Made by a program: the position numbers and the translations under genes
Notes under the pieces: model-generated
What the model was told of the DNA's origin: nothing
The model's input: the letters and a program-made list of their open reading frames with translations, nothing else
Database searches by the model: none
In this document: positions 17,827-26,332 of the stretch, one piece after another
Layout: each line of letters opens with the position of its first letter
Position numbering within the stretch: the stretch's first letter is position 1
Assembly (NCBI RefSeq): GCF_030525755.1
Contig: NZ_JAUNEC010000007.1
Span: 1-45,694, forward strand
Direction of reading: 5' to 3'
DNA from: Alysiella sp.
Lineage (GTDB): Bacteria > Pseudomonadota > Gammaproteobacteria > Burkholderiales > Neisseriaceae
Length of the DNA: 45,694 nt

Positions 17827-19650
17827 ATGATAATCCGAATTTTGGCTTTCAGTTTGGTGGTGTTTGCGCTCTTGCGTATAGCATTGTTTGGCGTGTACCG
17901 CGATTATTTTGACCAAGCAAATGTGTGGGCAGCATTGTGGCAGGGAACGCGTTTTGATATGCGTTTGCTGGTGTTGGTGTTTGCACCATTTTTGCTGATT
18001 TTGCTGCTACCTTATTCACAACTCAACACTTTGAAATTGAGACGATTTTCCGCGTGGGCGTGTTTTACGCTTTTGCTGATTTTAACGGGCGTGGCAATTG
18101 CCAATATCGCTTATTTTGGCGAAGTTAAACGGCATTTAGGTGGCGAAATACTCAATATTGGCAATGACTTGGCATTTATTGTACAAACCGCGTTTGGCTC
18201 ACGGATTGCTTACACGATTGCGGGCGGATTGTTTTTATTGATAATGTTTTGGGCATACAAAAAAACCGTAATTTCAGCGACAAATTCAGTTTCAAGTAGC
18301 CTGAAAAAACGTTTTACATTCAGCGTATTGCAGATTTTGCTACTGGTTTTAATGGCACGTGGCATGGTTCTTTCGGGCAAACCGCTCAATTCGGTGGACG
18401 CGTTTCAAAACGGCAATCAAGCACAAGCCAATCTCACGCTCAACGGCACTTGGATTGCGCTGCAAGAAATACGTCAACGCCAAAATCAACAGCCTTTAAA
18501 TTATTTAAATTCAGATACTTACCAAAAAATCGCCACCGAAAATCCACAGCCATTTGTACATCACAGTACACACAAACCATCTGGCAAAAACGTGGTATTC
18601 ATTTTGCTGGAAAGTTGGTCATATCGCTATATAGATGCGCTTTCGGGCAATCAATATGGTGTTACACCACATACTGATAAATTAATTTCAAAAAGCCAAG
18701 TTTGGACACAATTTTATGCCGCAGGACAACGCAGCATCATCGGTATTCAGGCAGCCTTAACTTCAGTACCCGCCCTACCCGAACGCGAACCGCTCGGTTT
18801 CGGCTTGGAATTGAACAAAATGAGCCGCATCGCCGAACTCGCCAATCGGCGCGGCTACCGCACGATAATGGCACAATCGTCTAAACGCCGTTCTTTTCAC
18901 ATGGATGGCATTGCCAAATCATTGGGTTTTCAGGAATATTTTGGGCAAGAAGACGTGCCACTGCTGCGCGATTATCCACAAGACACACCGCCTTTTGGTT
19001 GGGATTACGACACTTTGCAATTTTTCGGCAAACAAATCAGCCAACAAGCTGAAAAGCCATTTTTCGCATTTTTGTTCACAGGCACAACGCACGAGCCTTT
19101 TGCGAATGTGGACGCGGAATTTACCAAATATCCACATGATAATAAAGGAGAAAATGGTTTTTTAAACACATTGGCATACAGCGATTGGGCTTTGCACCAA
19201 TTCATGAAATATGCCGAGCAACAATCGTGGTACAACAACACCATTTTCGTGTTTACCGCCGACCACACGCTCAACGCTGGTGCAAAACCCACTGATGTAA
19301 AACAACTTTTTCACATTCCTCTGATTGTGTTTGACCCAAGCAATCCAGTAGGACAACGCCACGATGAATTATCCAGTCAATACGATTTGCTGCCGACTTT
19401 TGCCGATATATTGGGCGTGAACGAACCTGTGTCCACATTTGGCAAGTCGTTATGGCAAAAGGAAAAAGTCTTGCCAATTACGCTCAATCAGGGCAGCATC
19501 AGCAGCGCGATTTTCCCCAACGGCTCAACCGCACAATTTCAAGGGCAAAACGCGATTTCAGGCAGCCTGAACACGCCCGAAGCCCAATTTTTGCAATTCC
19601 GTATGCAAAAAGCCGATGAATTATTGCGACAAAATGCGTGGGCAAAATAA
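17827..19650 (+). CDS. LTA synthase-like / phosphoglycerol transferase-family membrane enzyme
   Basis: A 607-residue protein with about five N-terminal membrane helices (to about residue 185) and a large periplasmic sulfatase-fold domain. Metal-site motifs are visible: FILLESWS with the first acidic ligand, GQRSIIGIQA around the expected nucleophile (a Ser where LtaS has Thr), GTTHEPF, and FTADHTLNAG. Relatives in Gram-negative bacteria transfer phosphoglycerol or phosphoethanolamine to periplasmic or envelope glycans; the true acceptor here is unknown. The gene stands alone, and its TAA stop abuts a partial MITE-end copy. Confidence 0.88.
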   Translation: MIIRILAFSLVVFALLRIALFGVYRDYFDQANVWAALWQGTRFDMRLLVLVFAPFLLILLLPYSQLNTLKLRRFSAWACFTLLLILTGVAIANIAYFGEVKRHLGGEILNIGNDLAFIVQTAFGSRIAYTIAGGLFLLIMFWAYKKTVISATNSVSSSLKKRFTFSVLQILLLVLMARGMVLSGKPLNSVDAFQNGNQAQANLTLNGTWIALQEIRQRQNQQPLNYLNSDTYQKIATENPQPFVHHSTHKPSGKNVVFILLESWSYRYIDALSGNQYGVTPHTDKLISKSQVWTQFYAAGQRSIIGIQAALTSVPALPEREPLGFGLELNKMSRIAELANRRGYRTIMAQSSKRRSFHMDGIAKSLGFQEYFGQEDVPLLRDYPQDTPPFGWDYDTLQFFGKQISQQAEKPFFAFLFTGTTHEPFANVDAEFTKYPHDNKGENGFLNTLAYSDWALHQFMKYAEQQSWYNNTIFVFTADHTLNAGAKPTDVKQLFHIPLIVFDPSNPVGQRHDELSSQYDLLPTFADILGVNEPVSTFGKSLWQKEKVLPITLNQGSISSAIFPNGSTAQFQGQNAISGSLNTPEAQFLQFRMQKADELLRQNAWAK

Positions 19651-19764
19651 GAACCTGTATGGTCGCAGAAATGAAAAAGCAATACAAAGCAACAACGCCC
19701 GCCCTGCACATCTGTACATAAGGGAGTTGGCAACACTGTACTGGTTTAAATTGAATTTACTAAA
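19651..19764. repeat. Degenerate repeat: MITE-end fragment plus Correia-like terminus
   Basis: GAACCTGTAT (19651-19660) directly follows the stop codon of the previous gene. At the other end, the complement of 19729-19764 contains TTTAAACCAGTACAGTGTTG, close to the inner end of Neisseria Correia (NEMIS) elements, preceded by a decayed version of the TATAGTGGATTAAA terminus. The segment between loosely follows Correia spacing. The comparison is from memory and the element, if real, is heavily mutated. Confidence 0.4.
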
Positions 19765-19817
19765 TGGATTACTTAATCCCAAGTTCACATGAAACAAAAT
19801 GCTGCCCAAACAATCCA

Positions 19818-20093
19818 CTATCCAAGCCATTCATCAGCAAATAAATCACCTTGTATTGCTCCCATTTCACTTTCAGGCAGCTGTCCTTTTTCGGCTTTTT
19901 TGCGTTCATAAGCCGCTCGGCGTGCCGCCAAAATGGTCAGCAATAAACCACGTTGGCTGTCGTTAAATGTGTGCCAATACAAGCGTTCGTTGCGGTTGCG
20001 GTAACAGCCGATGCAATAACCTTTATTGTTCACTTGACAAATGCCAACACAGGGGCTGGCGATGGCAAACATTTCTTGTTGTTCGTTTATCAT
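19818..20093 (-). CDS. DUF1289-family Cys-rich protein
   Basis: A 91-residue protein with the DUF1289 signature: SPCVGICQVNNKGYCIGCYRNR, carrying four cysteines (about residues 15, 19, 28 and 31), followed by a Trp-containing helix (ERLYWHTFNDSQR). The cysteine spacing suggests a metal or Fe-S site. The C-terminal part is charged and probably flexible. It lies 53 bp downstream of the MFS gene on the same strand. Function of the family is unknown. Confidence 0.88.
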   Translation of the reverse strand: MINEQQEMFAIASPCVGICQVNNKGYCIGCYRNRNERLYWHTFNDSQRGLLLTILAARRAAYERKKAEKGQLPESEMGAIQGDLFADEWLG

Positions 20094-20110
20094 TTGGCGG
20101 CCATCACAAT

Positions 20111-20140
20111 CAGGCTGCCTGAAATCTTTCAGGCAACCTG
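20111..20140 (-). terminator. Inverted DUS pair after the MFS gene
   Basis: CAGGCTGCCTGAAA faces TTTCAGGCAACCTG across two bases, a 14-bp stem with one mismatch, seven bases past the MFS stop codon. Confidence 0.5.
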
Positions 20141-20146
20141 CTGTGT

Positions 20147-21493
20147 TTATTTTTCGTTTGTTGGATTTAAGGCTGACTGATTTTCAGGCGAGGTCTCACT
20201 TTGTGGCACAGTATGCTTGGTCAAATAGGTAATGTGCTCTGTTGCTCGTTCAATATCAAAATCCTGATGTGAGACTTCATTACGTGGGTCAAGTTCTGCC
20301 GAAAGTGTGGCTGCGGCTGCAGGAACTTGTACAAACACGCTGCGTTCATCTTGCGGCACAGCAGGCTGCCTGAACGTGAAGGCGGATAAAAACACACAAA
20401 CCACCGCATAAAAGGCATAAAAACCGTATTGTGGTGCAAAATCGGTAATCAAACCCAATAAAATCGGTGCTGCCAATGAACCTAATCCATAACAAAACAA
20501 TAAACTGCGGCTGACTTCTACGGTGTTCATATTATTGGGCAAACGGTCGTTGGCGCGCGCAATGCTCAATGCATAAAGGGCGAATAAACCACAACCAAAG
20601 GCAAATGCCACGCCATTGTGCAAAATGGGTGTGGCGTATCCGAACAACATGGTAAACAAACCGATTATTGCACCCAATGCCGAAAAAGCGGCACATACCA
20701 AAATCGCATTGCGTCTACCAAAACGGTCAGACAATTTAGCAATCGGCAGTTGTACCAAGAACCCACCAACCATAGCAGAAGTTAAAAAAGCGGAGATTTG
20801 CTGCAAATTCAATGATTGTTGCAACAGAAAAACCGATGCCATGGTAAACAAGCCATTTACCAAAATCCCACCACAAAACGCGGTAACAAATGCCAGAGGT
20901 GCGATGGCAAACACGCGTGGCGTGCGTATGCTTTGGCGTGGCGGCAATTCAGGGGCTTTCATGCGTGTCAGCGTTACAGGCAGCATGGCTGCCATAACCA
21001 ATAATGTGCCTAACACAAAAATATTGTCGCTGCTCAAATTCAAACTCAACAGCAAAATGCCCAAAGTGAAAGCAAAATAGTAAACCAAATTGTAAATTGC
21101 CAGCACTTTGGCGCGTTTTTGTGGCGTGCTTTGTTCCGCAAACCAACTTTCCACCACCATCAACATACTGAAATAACAAAAACCCAATACCGTGCGTAAC
21201 ACGCCCCAAGCATACAGGTTTTCTGTCATCAAATGCGCCAATGAACACATGGCAAACACTGCGCCAAATACACTGAAACTGCGTATGTGTCCCACATTAG
21301 ACACAATTCGGTGCGCCGCAACAGCACTCAATGATGCACCACAAAAAAACGCGGCATTGAGCGTACCAATGGCAATATTGCTTACCCCCATTTGCGATAA
21401 TTTCACCCCAGCCGAATTCAGAAATAAACCAAAACCCGCGAACAGCAAAAAAACCGAAGTAAACAAAGCATAAAAGCGGTTGGAAACAGGCAT
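20147..21493 (-). CDS. MFS transporter (YcaD-like)
   Basis: A 448-residue protein with about twelve membrane helices over residues 8-385 and a long hydrophilic C-terminal tail of about 65 residues. The inter-helix motif LSDRFGRRNAIL (loop between helices 8 and 9) is typical of the major facilitator superfamily, and VESWFAEQSTPQKRAK resembles the YcaD group. The C-terminal tail is rich in Glu, Ser and Thr. Substrate cannot be told from sequence. Confidence 0.85.
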   Translation of the reverse strand: MPVSNRFYALFTSVFLLFAGFGLFLNSAGVKLSQMGVSNIAIGTLNAAFFCGASLSAVAAHRIVSNVGHIRSFSVFGAVFAMCSLAHLMTENLYAWGVLRTVLGFCYFSMLMVVESWFAEQSTPQKRAKVLAIYNLVYYFAFTLGILLLSLNLSSDNIFVLGTLLVMAAMLPVTLTRMKAPELPPRQSIRTPRVFAIAPLAFVTAFCGGILVNGLFTMASVFLLQQSLNLQQISAFLTSAMVGGFLVQLPIAKLSDRFGRRNAILVCAAFSALGAIIGLFTMLFGYATPILHNGVAFAFGCGLFALYALSIARANDRLPNNMNTVEVSRSLLFCYGLGSLAAPILLGLITDFAPQYGFYAFYAVVCVFLSAFTFRQPAVPQDERSVFVQVPAAAATLSAELDPRNEVSHQDFDIERATEHITYLTKHTVPQSETSPENQSALNPTNEK

Positions 21494-21584
21494 AATATTG
21501 AACCCAAAACGAAAAAAATAAGCCTGACAGATTTTTGTGATGCTGTCAAAAATTCCTTGCTGATATGACGTTTCTGATGATGTT

Positions 21585-21616
21585 CAGGCTGCCTGAAAAA
21601 GATTTCAGGCAGCCTG
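21585..21616 (-). terminator. Inverted DUS pair after fixH
   Basis: A perfect 14-bp stem (CAGGCTGCCTGAAA and its complement) with an AAGA loop, eight bases beyond the fixH stop. The stem ends in A/T-rich arms that act as the U-tract on the minus strand. Confidence 0.65.
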
Positions 21617-21624
21617 TTGATGGA

Positions 21625-22206
21625 TTATTCATGTACAGCAGCCGATGTTGCCGCTTTAACCAAGACATTTTCTTTGGGTTTTAAACTGACTGCCCCACCT
21701 TGATTGGGCAACCATTTTTCTTCTATACGCCACGTCCCTGCCGCATCTGCAATACGCACATACCAATGTATGGTACTGGGTAACGATTGAAACACCGCCG
21801 AAAATTCATGTTTGTCGCCCGACACAGGCACATCAAGTGCTTTCAATTCTATGATTTGGTCATACTCTTTTTTAGCAGGATGTTGCAACAACAAATTGAT
21901 GGTTTGTTTCGGGTCAAAATCACCACTAATGAACACTTTGGCAGCATTGTTTTCATCATTGAAAAAAACCTGTGCGTGTATATTGCGCTGCATGGCAACC
22001 ACATCACGTTCCAACTGTAAATTGATGTGTTTGCCGTCTTTATAGTAATCATCACTGACCATATCACTGATGTTGTCGCTGGCAATATTCAAAGTAATGG
22101 ATGTTGCAATCACAACAATAATTGGTCCCGACATCAATATCCAAAAAATCGGCTGACGATACCAAGGTGCTTGACTGCGTTGTTCTTCAACAGATAATTC
22201 TTTCAT
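21625..22206 (-). CDS. fixH: FixH family protein, cbb3 oxidase assembly
   Basis: A 193-residue protein with one membrane helix (about 20-42) after WYRQPIFWILMSGP, then VSDDYYKDGKHIN, which is the FixH hallmark, and a periplasmic beta domain. FixH works with CcoI and CcoG in maturation of the cbb3-type cytochrome oxidase, probably in copper delivery. It lies six bases after ccoG, clearly the same transcript. The oxidase structural genes are not in this window. Confidence 0.9.
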   Translation of the reverse strand: MKELSVEEQRSQAPWYRQPIFWILMSGPIIVVIATSITLNIASDNISDMVSDDYYKDGKHINLQLERDVVAMQRNIHAQVFFNDENNAAKVFISGDFDPKQTINLLLQHPAKKEYDQIIELKALDVPVSGDKHEFSAVFQSLPSTIHWYVRIADAAGTWRIEEKWLPNQGGAVSLKPKENVLVKAATSAAVHE

Positions 22207-22212
22207 TTGGCA

Positions 22213-23682
22213 TTATTCCCCAATAAAAATGGCATCTTCTTGAATTTGACGACTTTCGCTTTCAGGAGTACTTTGTGAGCGGTATTGGAAAGTAAACTCA
22301 ATCGGGTGGCTGCCTTTACCCGCATATTCAGGCTGCGTGGCAACTTGCACAGGCACATTCACGATTTCACCACCTTTTAACACAATGCCATTTTCAGGCA
22401 GCCCTGTTAAAACAATGTCTTCAAAACCTGCTACGCTGGCAGTTAGCACTTGTACTTCATCACTGGCATTGCTGATGTGCAAAGTATAAGTGTTTTCCAA
22501 CATACCTTGTTTGTTTTCACGCACCATCACACCACGGTCTTTAATGATGTCAATTTGTATGGTTTGACGCGTGATAATGCCAACCACCAAACCAACAACC
22601 GCCAAACTTAAAGCCATACCATAACCCAATACTTTGGGACGCAACAGGCGTTTTTTGATTTCGGCATCGGTGTATTCGTGTTTCAAAACCGCTTCAGTGG
22701 TATAACGAATCAAACCACGTGGATAATTCATTTTGTCCATGATTTCGTTACACGCATCAATGCAAGCGGCACAACCAATACATTGATATTGCAAGCCATC
22801 ACGAATGTCTATGCCTACGGGACACACATGCACACAAGCCATACAGTTAATGCAGTCGCCTACTGTTTGTTCTTCTTTTGGCACATTTTTCTTGCGCGCA
22901 CCGCGTGGTTCACCGCGTTCCTCGTCATAGGAAATCACCAATGTATCATGGTCAAACATTGCACTTTGGAAACGCGCATAAGGACACATATGCAAACACA
23001 CTTTTTCGCGCATAATGTGCCCAAACAACCACGTTACAAAACCGTAAAACACCGCCGTTCCGAATGCCACCGAACCTGCTGTACCTGCAAAAACCGCAGG
23101 CACAAATTCACGAATCGGCACAAACCAACCTGAAAACGTTAAACCCGTCCACGCTGCAACAATGAAAATCAGGGTGTATTTAACTGCCTTAATGCCAATT
23201 TTTCGTGCATGCCACGGCTCTTTATCCAATTTCAAACGTTTATTGCGGTCACCTTCAACCAAATGGTCTATCCACAACATGATTTCGGTGTACACCGTTT
23301 GCGGACAAGAATAACCACACCACAAACGCCCTGCAATCGTTGTCCACCAAAACAAACCAAATGCCGAAACCATCAGCAAACCAGTTAAATACAATAAATC
23401 AGCAGGTTCTAAAACCATGCCGAAAATGTAAAAATGCCGCCCTGCAATGTCAAACCACACCGCTTGACGACCGTTCCATTGCAACCAAGGCACACAATAG
23501 AAAAAAAGCTGAGTTGCCACAATCATCGCTACACGGATTTTCGCATAGCGACCGTGTGCCATTTTGGGTTGAATGCGTTCAGACGCATCGTGAATTTTAA
23601 TCACAGTTTTGGGTTTATTTGCCGCTTTTTTGAGCGGTTTTTCGGTTGTTGTTTCTTGTGATTTGGGTTCGTGTTCAGACAT
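22213..23682 (-). CDS. ccoG: Cytochrome c oxidase accessory protein CcoG (RdxA/FixG)
   Basis: A 489-residue membrane ferredoxin. Five or so helices, WCGYSCPQTVYTE in the second membrane region, then two 4Fe-4S motifs: CINCMACVHVCP and CIGCAACIDACN, spaced as in the family. The C-terminal periplasmic Ig-like domain (about 370-489) follows the last helix. CcoG reduces Cu2+ for assembly of the cbb3 oxidase. The ATG at 23682 has GGAA nine bases before it. A TATAAT on the minus strand (23735-23740) may be its -10 box; I found only a weak FNR half-site. Confidence 0.95.
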   Translation of the reverse strand: MSEHEPKSQETTTEKPLKKAANKPKTVIKIHDASERIQPKMAHGRYAKIRVAMIVATQLFFYCVPWLQWNGRQAVWFDIAGRHFYIFGMVLEPADLLYLTGLLMVSAFGLFWWTTIAGRLWCGYSCPQTVYTEIMLWIDHLVEGDRNKRLKLDKEPWHARKIGIKAVKYTLIFIVAAWTGLTFSGWFVPIREFVPAVFAGTAGSVAFGTAVFYGFVTWLFGHIMREKVCLHMCPYARFQSAMFDHDTLVISYDEERGEPRGARKKNVPKEEQTVGDCINCMACVHVCPVGIDIRDGLQYQCIGCAACIDACNEIMDKMNYPRGLIRYTTEAVLKHEYTDAEIKKRLLRPKVLGYGMALSLAVVGLVVGIITRQTIQIDIIKDRGVMVRENKQGMLENTYTLHISNASDEVQVLTASVAGFEDIVLTGLPENGIVLKGGEIVNVPVQVATQPEYAGKGSHPIEFTFQYRSQSTPESESRQIQEDAIFIGE

Positions 23683-23852
23683 GGCTGTTCCATTTAATCC
23701 TTATATTCGGATTTTTCAAATATCAAAACGGGGTAAATTATACGCCTGTTTTGATTTTCAGACAGCCTGAAAACGACTACAATCGTCTTATTTTCAGGCT
23801 GCCTGAAAGTTTTATTCATATGAAATTAAACTTTTTTGACCTAAAACAAATC

Positions 23853-24347
23853 ATGAATCCTTTTACACTTTTTCATTTACCCGAACAATTTGATTTGGAT
23901 ATCGAAACGCTTACCCAAAATTACCGCACTTTGGTGGCACGTTTTCACCCTGACAACACAGCGGCTGCATCTCCATTTGAGAAAAAACAATCGCTTATGA
24001 TGACAGCAACACTCAATCAAGCTTACCACATTTTGCAAAATCCGCTTAATCGCGCAGCTTATTTACTGCAACAACAGGGCATTCATGCCGATGCACCTGA
24101 GCACACACAATTTGCACCTAATTTTTTGATACAACAAATGATGTGGCGTGAACAACTGAATGATGCCAAATTGGCACACGATGAAGTCGCATTGAATGCT
24201 TTGCGTACAGAAATCAGTGCTGAACAAACGCAACTACACAATCAACTGGCACAAACTTTAAACGAAAAACAATATGAACAAGCTGCCAACTTGGTTCGTC
24301 AAGGGCGTTTTTTAGACAAAATCTTGCAAGAAATTCAGGCTGCCTGA
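23853..24347 (+). CDS. hscB: Fe-S cluster co-chaperone HscB
   Basis: A 164-residue J-domain co-chaperone that brings IscU to HscA for Fe-S cluster transfer. The J motif HPD is at 32-34, followed by the C-terminal three-helix domain (FLIQQMMWREQL). The frame is open upstream to 23646; ATGs at 23820 and 23853 are candidates, and the later one matches the family start. The last three codons (Gln-Ala-Ala) and TGA lie in a DUS that is also half of the terminator. hscA and iscU are not in the window. Confidence 0.92.
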   Translation: MNPFTLFHLPEQFDLDIETLTQNYRTLVARFHPDNTAAASPFEKKQSLMMTATLNQAYHILQNPLNRAAYLLQQQGIHADAPEHTQFAPNFLIQQMMWREQLNDAKLAHDEVALNALRTEISAEQTQLHNQLAQTLNEKQYEQAANLVRQGRFLDKILQEIQAA

Positions 24348-24365
24348 AAAGTTTCAGGCAGCCTG
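24336..24365. terminator. Inverted DUS pair overlapping the hscB stop
   Basis: CAGGCTGCCTGAAA and its complement, two bases apart, between convergent hscB and fabG. The TGA at 24345-24347 is inside the left arm, so the stop codon is part of the hairpin. Confidence 0.65.
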
Positions 24366-24402
24366 TTGCACCACACAAAAATCTATTGGATATTTCCTAA
24401 TA

Positions 24403-25146
24403 TCAAGGCATTAACATACCGCCATTAACATGTAAAGTTTGTCCTGTAATGTATTTGGCTTGGTCAGAAGCCAAAAAGCACACCGCATCGGCAATGTCTT
24501 GCGCTTCGCCAAATCGCCCCAAAGCAGTTTGTTCTGTGAACATTTTACGTTGTTCTTCTGGCAAAGCGCGAGTCATATCGGTGTCAATGAATCCTGGTGC
24601 GACACAGTTTACGGTAATGCCTCTGCTGCCTACTTCACGTGCCAGCGATTTAGAAAAGCCCATTAAAGCAGCTTTCGCAGCAGCATAATTGGTTTGCCCT
24701 GCATTGCCCATTGTGCCAACCACCGATGTGATGTTAATAATGCGACCGCTGCGTTGTTTCATCATGCCACGCAACACGGCTTTACTGGCACGGTAAACGG
24801 ATTTGAGATTCACATTCATAATCTCGTCCCATTCTTCTTCTTTCATGCGCATCAATAAGTTATCGCGTGTGATACCTGCATTATTAACCAAAATATCCAG
24901 TTTACCAAATTCTTTTTCAACGTCGGCAATCAGTTGCTCAATCGCACCTTCTTCGCTGGCATTCAATACCCTACTCTGCCCTTGCCATTGTGCCAAACGG
25001 GTTTGAATGCTTGCTGCACCGTTTTCTGATGTAGCCGTACCAATCACGGTTGCACCTGCTTGCGCCAATGTGTCGGCAATCGCTGCACCGATGCCACGTG
25101 TTGCACCTGTTACCAAAACGATTTTGTTTGTTAATAAATGATTCAT
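24403..25146 (-). CDS. fabG: 3-oxoacyl-[acyl-carrier-protein] reductase
   Basis: A 247-residue short-chain dehydrogenase of fatty-acid synthesis (type II). The cofactor motif TGATRGIG is at 13-20, NNAG at 88-91, and the catalytic Asn112, Ser141, Tyr154 and Lys158 are present. ITRDNLLMRMKEEEW and the C-terminal ITGQTLHVNGGMLM are typical of FabG rather than other SDRs. An AGGA lies four bases before the ATG. The other fab genes are not adjacent. Confidence 0.94.
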   Translation of the reverse strand: MNHLLTNKIVLVTGATRGIGAAIADTLAQAGATVIGTATSENGAASIQTRLAQWQGQSRVLNASEEGAIEQLIADVEKEFGKLDILVNNAGITRDNLLMRMKEEEWDEIMNVNLKSVYRASKAVLRGMMKQRSGRIINITSVVGTMGNAGQTNYAAAKAALMGFSKSLAREVGSRGITVNCVAPGFIDTDMTRALPEEQRKMFTEQTALGRFGEAQDIADAVCFLASDQAKYITGQTLHVNGGMLMP

Positions 25147-25184
25147 ATTGTCCTCACATTATATTCAATCAAACCCGAATAAAG

Positions 25185-25226
25185 TTTTCAGGCAGCCTGT
25201 GCATTGTAGCAAAGGCTGCCTGAAAA
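25185..25226 (-). terminator. Inverted DUS pair after the minor-pilin operon
   Basis: A 14-bp stem of TTTTCAGGCAGCCT and its complement around a 14-nt loop, between pilX and fabG. It likely ends the pilin transcript. Confidence 0.6.
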
Positions 25227-25247
25227 AGTAAGCATGTCCCAAAAGGA

Positions 25248-25709
25248 TCAAAATTTTTCACAGTTGCTTGGTTGTTTTTTCTCAACTGTTTTCAATGAAG
25301 AAGCATTATTGGATTTGCATTTTAATACCACGCCATTATCATTTGCCCACAAATAATGTTTGTAATCCTTATTAACTGGGGCAGCCAAGAAATAAACTTC
25401 CATAAGTTTACCATTGGACGATACATCAAAATAAAAATGGTATTTTTGTCCTTTATTGGCAGGCAAGGCTGCATTCAAAAAGGTTTCATATGAGGCTTTA
25501 TCTGTTAATTTTTTGGTGTTGGCCACTTTTTCATTTTGAATACGCTGATAAATGGCAGTAATTTGTTGCTTGGCTTCAGCTAAATTGGTTTTTTCCACAT
25601 AGGATTGATAAGTCGGCAAAGCAAATGCTGCCAATACCCCAATAATCACAATAACAACCATAAGTTCGGTTAAAGTAAAACCTTTTTGTTTGGATAAGTT
25701 CAGTTTCAT
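25248..25709 (-). CDS. pilX: Type IV minor pilin PilX-like
   Basis: A 153-residue pilin-like protein. After a short positively charged leader, KGFTLTELMVVIVIIG gives the prepilin peptidase site (Gly -1, Phe +1, Glu +5) and the N-terminal helix. Two cysteines near the C-terminus (around 131 and 151) would close the D-loop. By position, last in the dnaB-pilH-I-J-K-X order of Neisseria, it is PilX; the sequence also resembles PilE-type pilins. It starts two bases after the pilK stop. Confidence 0.82.
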   Translation of the reverse strand: MKLNLSKQKGFTLTELMVVIVIIGVLAAFALPTYQSYVEKTNLAEAKQQITAIYQRIQNEKVANTKKLTDKASYETFLNAALPANKGQKYHFYFDVSSNGKLMEVYFLAAPVNKDYKHYLWANDNGVVLKCKSNNASSLKTVEKKQPSNCEKF

Positions 25710-25711
25710 GA

Positions 25712-26317
25712 TTAATCTCGGGTTAGTTCCACATAAGATTGCAAAATAACGCGTGTGTCTTCATTGTCGCCATGTGCTTGCGCAGTGATGCGGAAAATTT
25801 CGCGCTCATCGCCTGTGCTGGTTGGGGTTTGCGCTACACCCAAATATTCAATGATGTAACTGCGTTTGCCATCATTGTCAACACGGGTACTTTGCTTATT
25901 GTTATCCAAAACAGTTTCTCCTGATTGACACGCTTTGCTTATGTCATCAGAACAACGTTTCCATGCTTCAACTTTAGATTCCTTACCTGAATTACCTGAA
26001 TAGGCAAAAGGTTCTTTTGCACGACTGGGATCATACGTTTTTTCAGCAGGTTTACAGAAACCTTTATCGCAATTATCTGTAAAGGTCATTTTACCTGTAC
26101 CCGCAGGTTTCAAAGCTTCTTCTTTAATAATGGCTTCTGCATCACGCAAACTGTATTCAGCACGGCTCAATGCCAATTTTCGGTCTGCCTCATTGGCACT
26201 AGCACGCACTTCAGTTAAAGAAGCCTGGTTGGTGGCAATAACCAAGAATGCGATGACCAACATCAAAACCAGTACGATAAACAGCGAAAAACCGCTTTGT
26301 TTGTGTTTTACATTCAT
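25712..26317 (-). CDS. pilK: Type IV minor pilin PilK
   Basis: A 201-residue protein beginning KQSGFSLFIVLVLMLVIAF, a prepilin-like start that lacks the Glu at +5 (Ile there), as in known PilK and the GspK class. SANEADRKLALSRAEYSLRDAE is shared with PilK from Neisseria. It would sit at the pilus tip or initiation complex. The gene lies between pilJ and pilX in a single operon. Confidence 0.86.
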   Translation of the reverse strand: MNVKHKQSGFSLFIVLVLMLVIAFLVIATNQASLTEVRASANEADRKLALSRAEYSLRDAEAIIKEEALKPAGTGKMTFTDNCDKGFCKPAEKTYDPSRAKEPFAYSGNSGKESKVEAWKRCSDDISKACQSGETVLDNNKQSTRVDNDGKRSYIIEYLGVAQTPTSTGDEREIFRITAQAHGDNEDTRVILQSYVELTRD

Positions 26318-26332
26318 GTTATCTGCCTTGAG

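Noticed and set aside
23700..23760. Possible FNR box upstream of ccoG
   Set aside because: One half-site (TTGAT) is present but the other half fits poorly. The family is often FNR-controlled, but the sequence does not show it clearly.
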